Below, in pieces: positions 36,302 through 43,977 of a DNA stretch of 64,000 nt. A model generated the notes under the pieces. It searched no databases. It was not told the origin of the DNA and was given only the letters and a program-made list of their open reading frames with translations. Source of the DNA: JAURFX01 sp038125265 (GTDB taxonomy: Bacteria > Pseudomonadota > Gammaproteobacteria > Steroidobacterales > Rariloculaceae); assembly GCA_038125265.1 (NCBI GenBank), contig JAYPDM010000003.1:1-64000 (forward strand), read 5' to 3'. Within the stretch, counting starts at the first letter, position 1, and each line of letters opens with the position of its first letter. Made by a program: the position numbers and the translations under genes.

Positions 36302-36662
36302 ATTTTACTCTTATAAAATTTAATGAAGATTGCACGCCTTTTAAACGTATCAAATAAATGATCAACTTATTTCTTCTTGTTGAAGGTATAAGCGTTACGC
36401 CTAGCAGTATGCTTATAAGACCTTGCCCAGGTGTGACAAGCATTATTAAGCCAAAAATTATCAGCAAAATTCCAACTACGTATCTAAAGAAATTCAAGAT
36501 AAAGTTTTGGCTAGGTCTCTCAAATAGCTCTTTCACAAAAAAGCTGTTCGGTAATCTAAGAATTAGATAAGGAATAAAGATAATCGATAAAATAAATAGC
36601 AAGGCAGAAAGAATTGAAATGAACTTTAGTAATTCTAGATTTATGAACGAAAAACTACTCAT
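36273..36662 (-). CDS. PGPGW-type small membrane protein
   Basis: 129 residues with two long hydrophobic segments (about 13-33 and 62-90). Between and after them lies TPGQGLISILLGVTLIPS, a variant of the PGPGW motif that defines a family of uncharacterised two-helix membrane proteins. The C-terminus is strongly basic (RVKFKKEKF). Function unknown. Lies directly downstream of the tRNA-CAU gene (8 bases) on the same strand. Confidence 0.7.
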   Translation of the reverse strand: MSSFSFINLELLKFISILSALLFILSIIFIPYLILRLPNSFFVKELFERPSQNFILNFFRYVVGILLIIFGLIMLVTPGQGLISILLGVTLIPSTRRNKLIIYLIRLKGVQSSLNFIRVKFKKEKFHFD

Positions 36663-36670
36663 AGCTATGG

Positions 36671-36747
36671 TGGTGGTGATGGGTGGACTTGAACCACCGA
36701 CCTGCGGGTTATGAATCCGCCGCTCTCACCAACTGAGCTACATCACC
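36671..36747 (-). tRNA. tRNA with CAU anticodon, probably elongator tRNA-Met
   Basis: 77 nt with encoded CCA. Acceptor stem GGTGATG/CATCACC is fully paired, including position 1-72, which excludes the initiator. D arm TAGCTCAGTTGGTGAGAGC, anticodon loop TTCATAA, T arm with GGTTCAAGTCC. The anticodon stem GCGGA/CCCGC has an A-C mismatch at its loop end. CAU is read as Met unless the C is modified to lysidine (tRNA-Ile2); I favour Met, not certainly. Confidence 0.88.
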
Positions 36748-36820
36748 AGCAAAAGCAATATTATACTAATAATGTGTATCTGTATAAAAAATACTCTGCC
36801 ATTTTAAATATTAATTAATA

Positions 36821-37650
36821 ATGATTAAATCGATTCAAATTAAGGCAATAGGTCATGGATTTTTATCTTTTGAAAATCCNNNNNNNNNNNNNNNNNNNNN
36901 NNNNNNNNNNNNNNNNNNNNNNNNNNNNNNNNNNNNNNNNNNNNNNNNNNNNNNNNNNNNNNNNNNNNNNNNNNNNNNNCAGAAAGTGTTGATTTGAATG
37001 CATGGCCTTATGCTGCCTATATAGAAATGGATAACATGGAATTTTTTTCTGCATCTCCAGAATTATTTTTTAGAAAGACTGGCAAGAAAATTCTATGCAA
37101 GCCTATGAAGGGAACCATGCCCAGAGGAAAGAGTTTTTTCTTTGATCGTTTGAATGCGTATAAGCTTCAGAAATCAAAAAAAAATCACTCTGAAAACATC
37201 ATGATTGCAGATATGGTTAGAAATGATTTGGGTAAAATTGCATCTCCTGGATCGGTAATCCTTGATATGCCTTATAAACTAGAAGCATTTCCTGGTGTCT
37301 GGCAAATGACCTCTGGTGTATCTGCAGAGGCGGATGCAAGCATGAAGCATATTTTTCAGGCGCTCTTCCCATCAGCTTCTATAACCGGTGCACCAAAATT
37401 ATCAACCATGAGAATTATTAATCAGATTGAGAGGTCCTCAAGGGGGATCTATACAGGCTCTATCGGTTATATTTCTCCAGAGAATGATGCTCAGTTTAAT
37501 GTGGCCATAAGAACTCTGGTCGTTGATAAGGTAAAAGAAAAATTTCAAATGAATATTGGATCAGGAATCACTGCTGACTCAAATGCTAAAACAGAGTACC
37601 AAGAGTGCTTAACTAAGGCTTCTTTCCTAAAAAGTATTCTGGTTAGCTAA
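36821..37650 (+). CDS. pabB: Aminodeoxychorismate synthase component I, interrupted by assembly gap
   Basis: Twenty N-terminal residues (ATG at 36821) precede the 100-N gap, and about 223 C-terminal residues follow. The C-terminal half has the chorismate-binding signatures: KPMKGTMPRG, IADMVRNDLGKIASPGSV, SASITGAPKL and YTGSIGYISP. KPMKGT and MVRNDLG favour PabB over TrpE. It makes aminodeoxychorismate from chorismate and ammonia for folate synthesis. PabB is usually about 450 residues, so some 200 residues (near 600 bases) are missing, far more than the 100 N shown. Confidence 0.85.
36880..36979. other. Assembly gap of 100 N inside pabB
   Basis: Exactly 100 N. The flanks show no overlap. 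From the expected size of PabB the real missing sequence is about 600 bases, so N is a placeholder. Confidence 0.9.
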
Positions 37651-37675
37651 ACTAGAGACTGACTTCTCTTGGGTA

Positions 37676-37681
37676 TATAAT
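37676..37681 (+). promoter_or_regulatory. Candidate -10 element of the isocitrate dehydrogenase gene
   Basis: A perfect TATAAT preceded by TGGGTA, an imperfect extended -10 context, about 57 bases before the ATG. No clear -35 lies 17 bases upstream, so the call is tentative. Confidence 0.35.
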
Positions 37682-37737
37682 ACTCATGCATTTCTGGGGA
37701 AGTGCTCTCAATTAATCTAATTTACGAAGGTTTTATT

Positions 37738-39954
37738 ATGGCCCAACATAAGATCATTTATACCTATACTGATGAAGCACCTGCGCTGGCAACACATTCT
37801 CTTTTTCCTTTAATTAAGTTCTTTTTAGAAAAAGCGAATGTGCAAATAGAGATGAGGGATATTTCTCTGGCCGGGAGAATTCTCGCTAGTTTTCCAGAAT
37901 GCCTTACAGACGAACAAAAGCAAGATGATGATTTGGCCTATTTGGGTCTATTAGTAAAAGAACCTGAGGCTAATGTCATTAAATTGCCCAATATAAGCGC
38001 CTCAATCCCACAACTTCAAGCTGCAATTAAAGAGTTGCAATCACAAGGCTATAAAGTGCCAGAATTTCTTCCGGACTCGACTGATAAGTCTGATAAATCT
38101 AATGCAGATCGATACAAAAAAATTCTTGGGAGTGCGGTAAATCCTGTTTTAAGAGAGGGCAACAGCGACCGAAGAGTTGCCAAAGCAGTCAAACAATTTG
38201 CCCAAGCCAACCCACATTCTATGGGGGATTGGCATGCTGATTCTAAGACCCATGTATCCCATATGGATGATGGAGATTTCTACTCGAGCGAAAAATCTTT
38301 AACCATGGATAATGATGATGTTCTTAAGATTGAGTTAGTTAACAAAGAGGGATTTAGAACCCTGCTGAAAGAAAACCTTAAGGTTCTTGAAGGTGAAGTG
38401 ATTGATGCTGCCCGAATGTCAGTGAAATCATTAAGAAAATTCCTCAAGGATCAAAAAAAGAAAGCGAAAGAAGAGGGAATACTCTACTCGATTCATCTGA
38501 AAGCAACCATGATGAAAATATCAGATCCGATTATGTTTGGGCATGCAGTAGAAACTTTCTTTGAAGATTTATTCTCAAAGTACAGCAATGAGCTTGATCA
38601 AGTAGGGTATAAGTCTAAAGACGGGCTAGGAAGCCTCGAGCAACTTTTAGATAAACTGGATTCAACAAAAGCAATTGAAATTAGAGATTTTATGCAAAAA
38701 CTTATCGATGTTGGACCCTCACTTGCCATGGTAGATTCCGATAAGGGAATCACGAATCTACATGTCCCTAGCGATGTAATCATTGATGCCTCAATGCCAG
38801 CAGCGATTAGAGCAGGGGGGAAAATGTGGAATGCTCACGGAGAAACGCAAGATATGAAAGCGATTATTCCAGATCGCTCCTATGCCGTCATTTATGATGA
38901 GATAATCCGCAACCTTAAAGAGCATGGTGCATTGGATGTTACCAAAGTTGGGAATGTCAGCAATGTAGGTCTTATGGCAAAAAAGGCCGAAGAATATGGA
39001 TCGCATGACAAAACATTTGAAATTCCAGAGGATGGAAGAGTGATTGTCACTACTCAAAATAAAAAGGTAATACTAGATCATGAGGTTAACAAGGGTGATA
39101 TATGGAGAATGTGTCAAACTAAAGATATTGCTATAAAAGATTGGGTAAAGCTCGCTGTATCAAGGGCAACTGCCACAAAGAGCAAGACAATTTTTTGGCT
39201 AGATAAAGACAGGGCACACGATAATGAAATTATTAAAAAGGTTGAGAAATATATCAAAGACTTTGATCTCTCAGGTCTTGATATAGAGGTCTTGCCCCCA
39301 AGATCAGCAATGACAAAAACTTTAGAGCAGGTTAGAAACGGTAAAGATGCGGTCTCGGTTACTGGAAATGTCCTAAGAGATTACTTAACAGACCTTTTTC
39401 CGATTTTAGAATTGGGGACCTCAGCGAAAATGCTTAGCATTGTACCTTTGCTATCAGGCGGCTGTCTGTATGAAACAGGTGCAGGTGGATCAGCACCAAA
39501 ACATGTTCAGCAGCTGTTAAAAGAAAATCACCTAAGATGGGATTCGCTTGGAGAATTCCTAGCCCTTGCGGTATCAATGGAGGATATGGCGACAAAAACC
39601 AGTAACACTAAATTAGCTATCATGGCTGAATGTATGCATAAGGCTAATGAGGAATTCTTATTAAAAAATAAGTCTCCCTCAAGAAAATGCGGCGAAATTG
39701 ATAATCGTGGAAGTCATTTCTATTTAATCAAGTATTTTTCTGATGCCTTAGCATTGCAAACACAGGATAAAGATCTTGCCGAAGAGTTTATGGAAATCTC
39801 AAAAAATCTTAATGAAAATGAAGATTTAATTATAAATGAACTTAATCAAGTTCAAGGAGTATCAGCAGATATTGGCGGATACTATCATCCTAACCCTGAG
39901 CTTACTGACAAAGTTATGCGTCCAAGTGGTACACTAAATAAGGTATTTAATTAA
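37738..39954 (+). CDS. icd: NADP-dependent isocitrate dehydrogenase, monomeric type
   Basis: 738 residues, the size of the monomeric IDH-II family (about 740) and not of the 416-residue dimeric enzyme. N-terminus IIYTYTDEAPALATHSLFP and segments NPVLREGNSDRR, HVSHMDDGDFY, ETGAGGSAPKH and RGSHFYLIKYF are characteristic. Oxidises isocitrate to 2-oxoglutarate with NADP in the TCA cycle. The ATG at 37738 follows AAGGT; an upstream in-frame ATG at 37702 adds unconserved residues. Followed 15 bases later by the amidohydrolase gene. Confidence 0.96.
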   Translation: MAQHKIIYTYTDEAPALATHSLFPLIKFFLEKANVQIEMRDISLAGRILASFPECLTDEQKQDDDLAYLGLLVKEPEANVIKLPNISASIPQLQAAIKELQSQGYKVPEFLPDSTDKSDKSNADRYKKILGSAVNPVLREGNSDRRVAKAVKQFAQANPHSMGDWHADSKTHVSHMDDGDFYSSEKSLTMDNDDVLKIELVNKEGFRTLLKENLKVLEGEVIDAARMSVKSLRKFLKDQKKKAKEEGILYSIHLKATMMKISDPIMFGHAVETFFEDLFSKYSNELDQVGYKSKDGLGSLEQLLDKLDSTKAIEIRDFMQKLIDVGPSLAMVDSDKGITNLHVPSDVIIDASMPAAIRAGGKMWNAHGETQDMKAIIPDRSYAVIYDEIIRNLKEHGALDVTKVGNVSNVGLMAKKAEEYGSHDKTFEIPEDGRVIVTTQNKKVILDHEVNKGDIWRMCQTKDIAIKDWVKLAVSRATATKSKTIFWLDKDRAHDNEIIKKVEKYIKDFDLSGLDIEVLPPRSAMTKTLEQVRNGKDAVSVTGNVLRDYLTDLFPILELGTSAKMLSIVPLLSGGCLYETGAGGSAPKHVQQLLKENHLRWDSLGEFLALAVSMEDMATKTSNTKLAIMAECMHKANEEFLLKNKSPSRKCGEIDNRGSHFYLIKYFSDALALQTQDKDLAEEFMEISKNLNENEDLIINELNQVQGVSADIGGYYHPNPELTDKVMRPSGTLNKVFN

Positions 39955-39969
39955 GACAAGGAAAATTTA

Positions 39970-41076
39970 ATGATCAATCTAACAAGAAGGGGCTTGCTAG
40001 GTGGCGTGCTTGGAACGGCATTTGTCCCAAGAGCTTTTACGCAAACAAGAAAAGAAGTCCGAATTAACGGAAAAAGAATTAAAACAGTTGATATTCATGC
40101 ACATGCCTCCATCCAGGCTGTTGAGGAAGTGATTAATGGTACTCCGCTCGAGAGAAGGATAGGCGGATCCAGACTCCTCAATCCAGGCAGAGTGGATATG
40201 ATGAACGAATGGGGGATCGATGTCTCTGTAATCAGCGCAAATCAGTATTGGTGGTACCGTGCTGATAATGAACAGTTGGCAGCCGATATTATTCAAGTGC
40301 AAGATGAAGGTTTCGCGGCTTGGGTTGAGAGATATCCAGATCGATTCGTGGCCCTGACCTCTGTGGCCCTTCAATTTCCTGAGCTTGCAGCACAACAATT
40401 AGATTATGCTGTGAATCAGCTAGGTTTTAGGGGTGCGTCCATTGGTGGTCATGTTAACGGTGTCGTTCCCTCGGGGCCAGAATTCGATCCATTTTGGGCT
40501 AAGGCCGAGGAATTGGATGTTCCGATCTTTATTCACCCAAACGGATCTAGCAATATCATTGCTGAAGGAGGCTTAGATTTTAACGGTGATTTAGGTAATA
40601 TCATTGGTAATCCTCTAGAAACGGCATTCTTTTTTACGAGACTTATGTTCGATGGAACCTTCGATAGATTTCCAAATCTAAAAATTGTTGGTGCGCATGG
40701 AGGTGGCTATTTACCCTCTTACTTTGGAAGGGCAGAGGTAGCATGCAGTGCGTTTGGAGGTCCCGCTCTCAATGAGGCAGGTGATTTTATTGGTGTGGAT
40801 CCGATTCAGGCGGATAACTGTCAAAACAAGAAACCACCAAGAACTTATCTTAGAAATAATATATTTGCCGATACGATGGTATTTTCTGATGAAGCGCTAA
40901 GGCACCTGGTAGCTGAAATGGGGATTTCTCAAGTGGTTTATGGTACTGATATGCCATTGGGCTGGCCTGATACTATGGATATCATATTAAATTCTGTCCA
41001 TTTAACGAATGCTGATAAAGAAGCAATCCTAGGGGGTAATTTAATACGTATATTAAAGCTAAGCCAAGAGGTTTAA
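39970..41076 (+). CDS. Exported amidohydrolase-2 family protein
   Basis: 368 residues of the metal-dependent amidohydrolase/decarboxylase fold related to ACMSD. Metal ligands are visible: H43 and H45 in DIHAHA, a His in IFIHPN, a His in GAHGGGYL and the Asp in YGTDMP. The N-terminus has twin arginines (R6-R7 in LTRRGLLGGVLGT) and a hydrophobic stretch ending AFTQ, so it is likely a Tat substrate exported folded. Preceded by AAGGA at good spacing and probably co-transcribed with icd. Substrate unknown; decarboxylase or hydrolase of an aromatic acid is possible. Confidence 0.8.
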   Translation: MINLTRRGLLGGVLGTAFVPRAFTQTRKEVRINGKRIKTVDIHAHASIQAVEEVINGTPLERRIGGSRLLNPGRVDMMNEWGIDVSVISANQYWWYRADNEQLAADIIQVQDEGFAAWVERYPDRFVALTSVALQFPELAAQQLDYAVNQLGFRGASIGGHVNGVVPSGPEFDPFWAKAEELDVPIFIHPNGSSNIIAEGGLDFNGDLGNIIGNPLETAFFFTRLMFDGTFDRFPNLKIVGAHGGGYLPSYFGRAEVACSAFGGPALNEAGDFIGVDPIQADNCQNKKPPRTYLRNNIFADTMVFSDEALRHLVAEMGISQVVYGTDMPLGWPDTMDIILNSVHLTNADKEAILGGNLIRILKLSQEV

Positions 41077-41081
41077 ATTAA

Positions 41082-41216
41082 TTATTCTTGAATGGTTTGT
41101 AATTCCTCAGTCTGAGCAGCCTGCTCGGGCTGAGGATAGTTAGCGATAATAATCATCAGTACAATCACTGAAAGTGTTGTTAAGAAGAAAGCAATGACCA
41201 TAAGTTTTCCTGACAT
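41082..41216 (-). CDS. 44-residue single-pass membrane protein
   Basis: An ATG at 41216 opens 44 codons ending TAA at 41082. The product has a hydrophobic helix at about 6-25 (MVIAFFLTTLSVIVLMIIIA) and a polar tail rich in Gln and Glu. It starts 2 bases after the methyltransferase stop and AGGGA lies 7 bases before the ATG, inside that gene, so it looks like the last cistron of the unit. I recognise no family. A strong inverted repeat at 41105-41135 lies in its tail, which raises the possibility that part of the region is structural rather than coding. Confidence 0.6.
   Translation of the reverse strand: MSGKLMVIAFFLTTLSVIVLMIIIANYPQPEQAAQTEELQTIQE
41105..41135. other. Strong nested inverted repeat
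   Basis: CCTCAG (41105-41110) pairs with CTGAGG (41130-41135), and inside them GAGCAG (41114-41119) is complementary to CTGCTC (41121-41126). It is GC-rich in an AT-rich region and lies 29 bases after the amidohydrolase stop, but no T run follows on either strand. Could be an attenuating hairpin or a decay-protective element. Confidence 0.55.
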
Positions 41217-41218
41217 AC

Positions 41219-41800
41219 TTATTCCCTAATATTTTTAACATGACATTTTACCAAACTTACTGTTTTTCCGTCAGGGTCAGCATCTATTCCCTCGAAAAAA
41301 TCTAAAAATAAACAAGAGTCTAGTAATTCTCTTAATTCATTTTTTTTCATTCTATGCGATCTTGAGGTCGGACCGGCTACCTTGAGATCAGTCTCTAAAT
41401 GTTGCTCAATAATAAATTCTGTTTCGGGTTTACATAAGGCAGGTAGCTTTTGAATTAACTTATTATTCATAAATCTAACGATAACAATCAGGTCATATTC
41501 TTTAAAATCAATTTCCGATAAGTTGCAAAGATCCATGCACCGCCAGTGAATCTTATCTAAATCTGAAGTGGCTTCAATATTTTTCTGAATCGCGACATTA
41601 GAAATATCTATCCCCGTGACCTGATCGCAAATGTCCTTTAAAAAATTAATATTCCTTCCTAGTCCACAACCAAGATCAAGGGCATGGCGATATCTATTTT
41701 CTGTTAATCTTTTTATGAGATATTCGGAAGCGTGGCTTCGATGTTGATACCAGCCATCTTGATATCGCTCATTCCATTTATCTCGATCTTGCGAAGACAA
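41219..41800 (-). CDS. Class I SAM-dependent methyltransferase
   Basis: 193 residues. SAM-binding motif I is LDLGCGLGRNINFL, and motif II TGIDIS follows; the N-terminus DKWNERYQDG is common in TehB/YedB-like small methyltransferases. Acceptor unknown. Lies 6 bases after the SDR-fold gene and 2 bases before the 44-residue membrane protein, in the transporter/PrpD unit, so a small acidic metabolite is a conceivable substrate, but this is only context. Confidence 0.75.
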   Translation of the reverse strand: MSSQDRDKWNERYQDGWYQHRSHASEYLIKRLTENRYRHALDLGCGLGRNINFLKDICDQVTGIDISNVAIQKNIEATSDLDKIHWRCMDLCNLSEIDFKEYDLIVIVRFMNNKLIQKLPALCKPETEFIIEQHLETDLKVAGPTSRSHRMKKNELRELLDSCLFLDFFEGIDADPDGKTVSLVKCHVKNIRE

Positions 41801-41806
41801 GGTATG

Positions 41807-42538
41807 TTAGGGCATCCATCTACCGCCATTCACATGCAGTGTTTGGCCAGTAAGATAAATATTAGATAGGTCAGATATCGAGATAACTGCTTGGGAAATA
41901 GCTGAAGTATCTCCTTTGATAAAATTATGCTCATCCGTAAAGCTTGCTTGTGGCTGATCTATTGACCTTTCTGTTTCGATTACCCCAGGAACAATACAAT
42001 TAACTTTTATTTTATTTCTTCCTTCTTCAGCAAGAGCCTTGGTTAGTCCAATAATTGCAGCTTTTGAGGTAATGACATGCGCTCTATCCCTTGCAGGTTT
42101 ATGAGCACTAAGCCCCCCTATATTTACGATTGATCCTGTGGTATCACATCTTCTAAAAAATTCTTGAGATGCCAGAAACATTCCTAAAACATTTCGCTTC
42201 ATGACTTCATTAAATTCTTCAGAATTAATTTCTAAAAACTTTTTATGCGGTCTATATCCTTGTCCATTGATCAATATTTGAGGATTGCAGTTATATTTTT
42301 GTTCAAAACTTTTAAAAACCATCTGAACATTTTTATCATCAGACATGTCTGCTATACATCCCCCAATATTGTTTGAGAGAGTCTTTAGATGACTTAATGC
42401 CTTGTTTAGATTTTCCTCAGAATAGCCACCCACAATAAAAACTTTTGCACCAAAATTAATATAGGTTTCAGCTATTGCCAACCCAATATTTCTTGTCCCT
42501 CCAACTACTATGACACCGATATCTTTAAAATCATTCAT
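41807..42538 (-). CDS. SDR-fold protein lacking the catalytic Tyr
   Basis: 243 residues, Rossmann fold with the nucleotide loop VVGGTRNIGLAIA and the active-site region NGQG and N116. The catalytic lysine is K159, but the position four before it is V155 (H-V-I-T-S-K) instead of Tyr, and the usual Ser thirteen before that is G142. Cofactor binding should remain, but standard dehydrogenase chemistry is doubtful. Ends VNGGRWMP, as other family members do. Lies between the MmgE/PrpD gene (2 bases) and the methyltransferase. Confidence 0.8.
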   Translation of the reverse strand: MNDFKDIGVIVVGGTRNIGLAIAETYINFGAKVFIVGGYSEENLNKALSHLKTLSNNIGGCIADMSDDKNVQMVFKSFEQKYNCNPQILINGQGYRPHKKFLEINSEEFNEVMKRNVLGMFLASQEFFRRCDTTGSIVNIGGLSAHKPARDRAHVITSKAAIIGLTKALAEEGRNKIKVNCIVPGVIETERSIDQPQASFTDEHNFIKGDTSAISQAVISISDLSNIYLTGQTLHVNGGRWMP

Positions 42539-42540
42539 AT

Positions 42541-43977
42541 TTAATTTACTCTAAAGTTAGAGAATAGCCTCTCTAGAGAATTACATTCCTCTAGGGAACT
42601 TATTATACTAATAATTTCTTTAGCCTTTTTTATTGGCCAGTTAACAAAGCTTACGCACTCCATAAATTTCTCAGATACTTCATCATAGGTCATTGGATTT
42701 TCTGGACTGCCTTTACCAAAGTCGAGCGTTTTAGTTATTTTTTTCCCATTCACCAGATCAATTGTAACGATGGATGTCATTTTATCGTAACCGCACTCTT
42801 CTGCGACAGGATCAGTATAAAAATCTACTCTTGCTAACATGTTTTGAATATCTTGTCTCTGCACAAACTTAGTTTGATATTGCTCAAGACCTGCTTTTCC
42901 TTCGATTGCAAGAATTGCCATCGAGTACTCCATTGAGAATTTTGCCTGGTACTCATTTTGGGGTTGATGATGTATCAATGCATTAGGCATATTATGATTT
43001 GTACCGACCGAAATCTTCTTTATATCATCTGAAGAAAAGCTATATTCTTCAATCAGCTCAAGCATTGCAGTCATTGCTGGATGCGTCAATGAGCCTGAAG
43101 GATGAGGCTTGATGCTAATTCCTGGCGAAATAAATGTCCATGGGTTCCCGAGTTTCCCTATAATTGCTGACTCATCAAATGCTCCTCCATGAGCCTGGAA
43201 AAATCCCCTTGGCGCTTCGAGTATATTATTTGAGGCGCTAAAACCAAGCTGAGTTAATTCATAAGCAATAATTCCTGATTCAGCAGCTTTGCCAGCATGA
43301 AACGGTTTTGTCATGGTGCCAAAATTTTCTCTTAACCCAGCAGATTGTGACGCCGTAATACTAAGGCAATTATTGATTTGCTCTTGATTGAAATCAAAAA
43401 GCTTGCTCATAGCAGTTGCAGAAGCAAAGCCACCGCATGTTCCTGTGCTATGAAACCCATGTTGATAATGCCTTGGAGATATAGCTTCAGATATTTTAGT
43501 TTCCACTTCAATGCCAAGGTTATAGGCTAAGAGAAAATCATTCCCGGTCACCCCTTTCGTTTCACTGGCAGCAATGACAGCAGGTAGGCATGGAGCTGTC
43601 GGATGCGTTAACAGACCGTAAACTCTATCTTTAGCAACCGCAAGTTGGGTATCATCAAAGTCATCTGCATGCATGGTCAAGCCATTCAAAAATGCAGCAA
43701 ATCGCATGGGCCATTTTTTATTAGCGCCAATTGCCGACGCAGGGCCTGATGGTAAGCCTAAGTTATTTAAATATTTAAATGCGATAGAGCCTGCCTCTGA
43801 ATGCAAACCAGAAATAGCAAGACCAATCCCATCTAATATAGATTTTTTTGATGCTGTAATTGTCTCGATCGGAATATCATTTATTGTTGTTCCAACAATA
43901 AATTTTGAAATTTCATCGGTGACCTTAAAGCTTGAATTTAAGTTATTGGTCGGGGTAAATGATTCAATCTTTTTCAT
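42541..43977 (-). CDS. MmgE/PrpD family protein
   Basis: 478 residues. Family signatures: FLNGLTMHADDFDDT near residue 95, GHFHSTGTCGGF-like segment (HGFHSTGTCGGFASA) and TKPFHAGKAAESG. Relatives include 2-methylcitrate dehydratase and cis-aconitate decarboxylase; dehydration or isomerisation of a polycarboxylate is therefore expected, consistent with the tricarboxylate-type transporter genes just upstream. The real substrate cannot be read. Overlaps tctA by 14 bases. Confidence 0.85.
   Translation of the reverse strand: MKKIESFTPTNNLNSSFKVTDEISKFIVGTTINDIPIETITASKKSILDGIGLAISGLHSEAGSIAFKYLNNLGLPSGPASAIGANKKWPMRFAAFLNGLTMHADDFDDTQLAVAKDRVYGLLTHPTAPCLPAVIAASETKGVTGNDFLLAYNLGIEVETKISEAISPRHYQHGFHSTGTCGGFASATAMSKLFDFNQEQINNCLSITASQSAGLRENFGTMTKPFHAGKAAESGIIAYELTQLGFSASNNILEAPRGFFQAHGGAFDESAIIGKLGNPWTFISPGISIKPHPSGSLTHPAMTAMLELIEEYSFSSDDIKKISVGTNHNMPNALIHHQPQNEYQAKFSMEYSMAILAIEGKAGLEQYQTKFVQRQDIQNMLARVDFYTDPVAEECGYDKMTSIVTIDLVNGKKITKTLDFGKGSPENPMTYDEVSEKFMECVSFVNWPIKKAKEIISIISSLEECNSLERLFSNFRVN

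Noticed and set aside
36863..37054. Minus-strand frame across the pabB gap
   Set aside because: Most of it is N and both flanks belong to pabB on the plus strand.
36994..37650. A separate 218-residue chorismate-binding gene starting at a TTG
   Set aside because: The frame is open back to the gap and conserved PabB residues precede the TTG; it is the C-terminal part of gapped pabB.
41105..41135. Rho-independent terminator of the amidohydrolase gene
   Set aside because: No run of T follows the hairpin on either strand.
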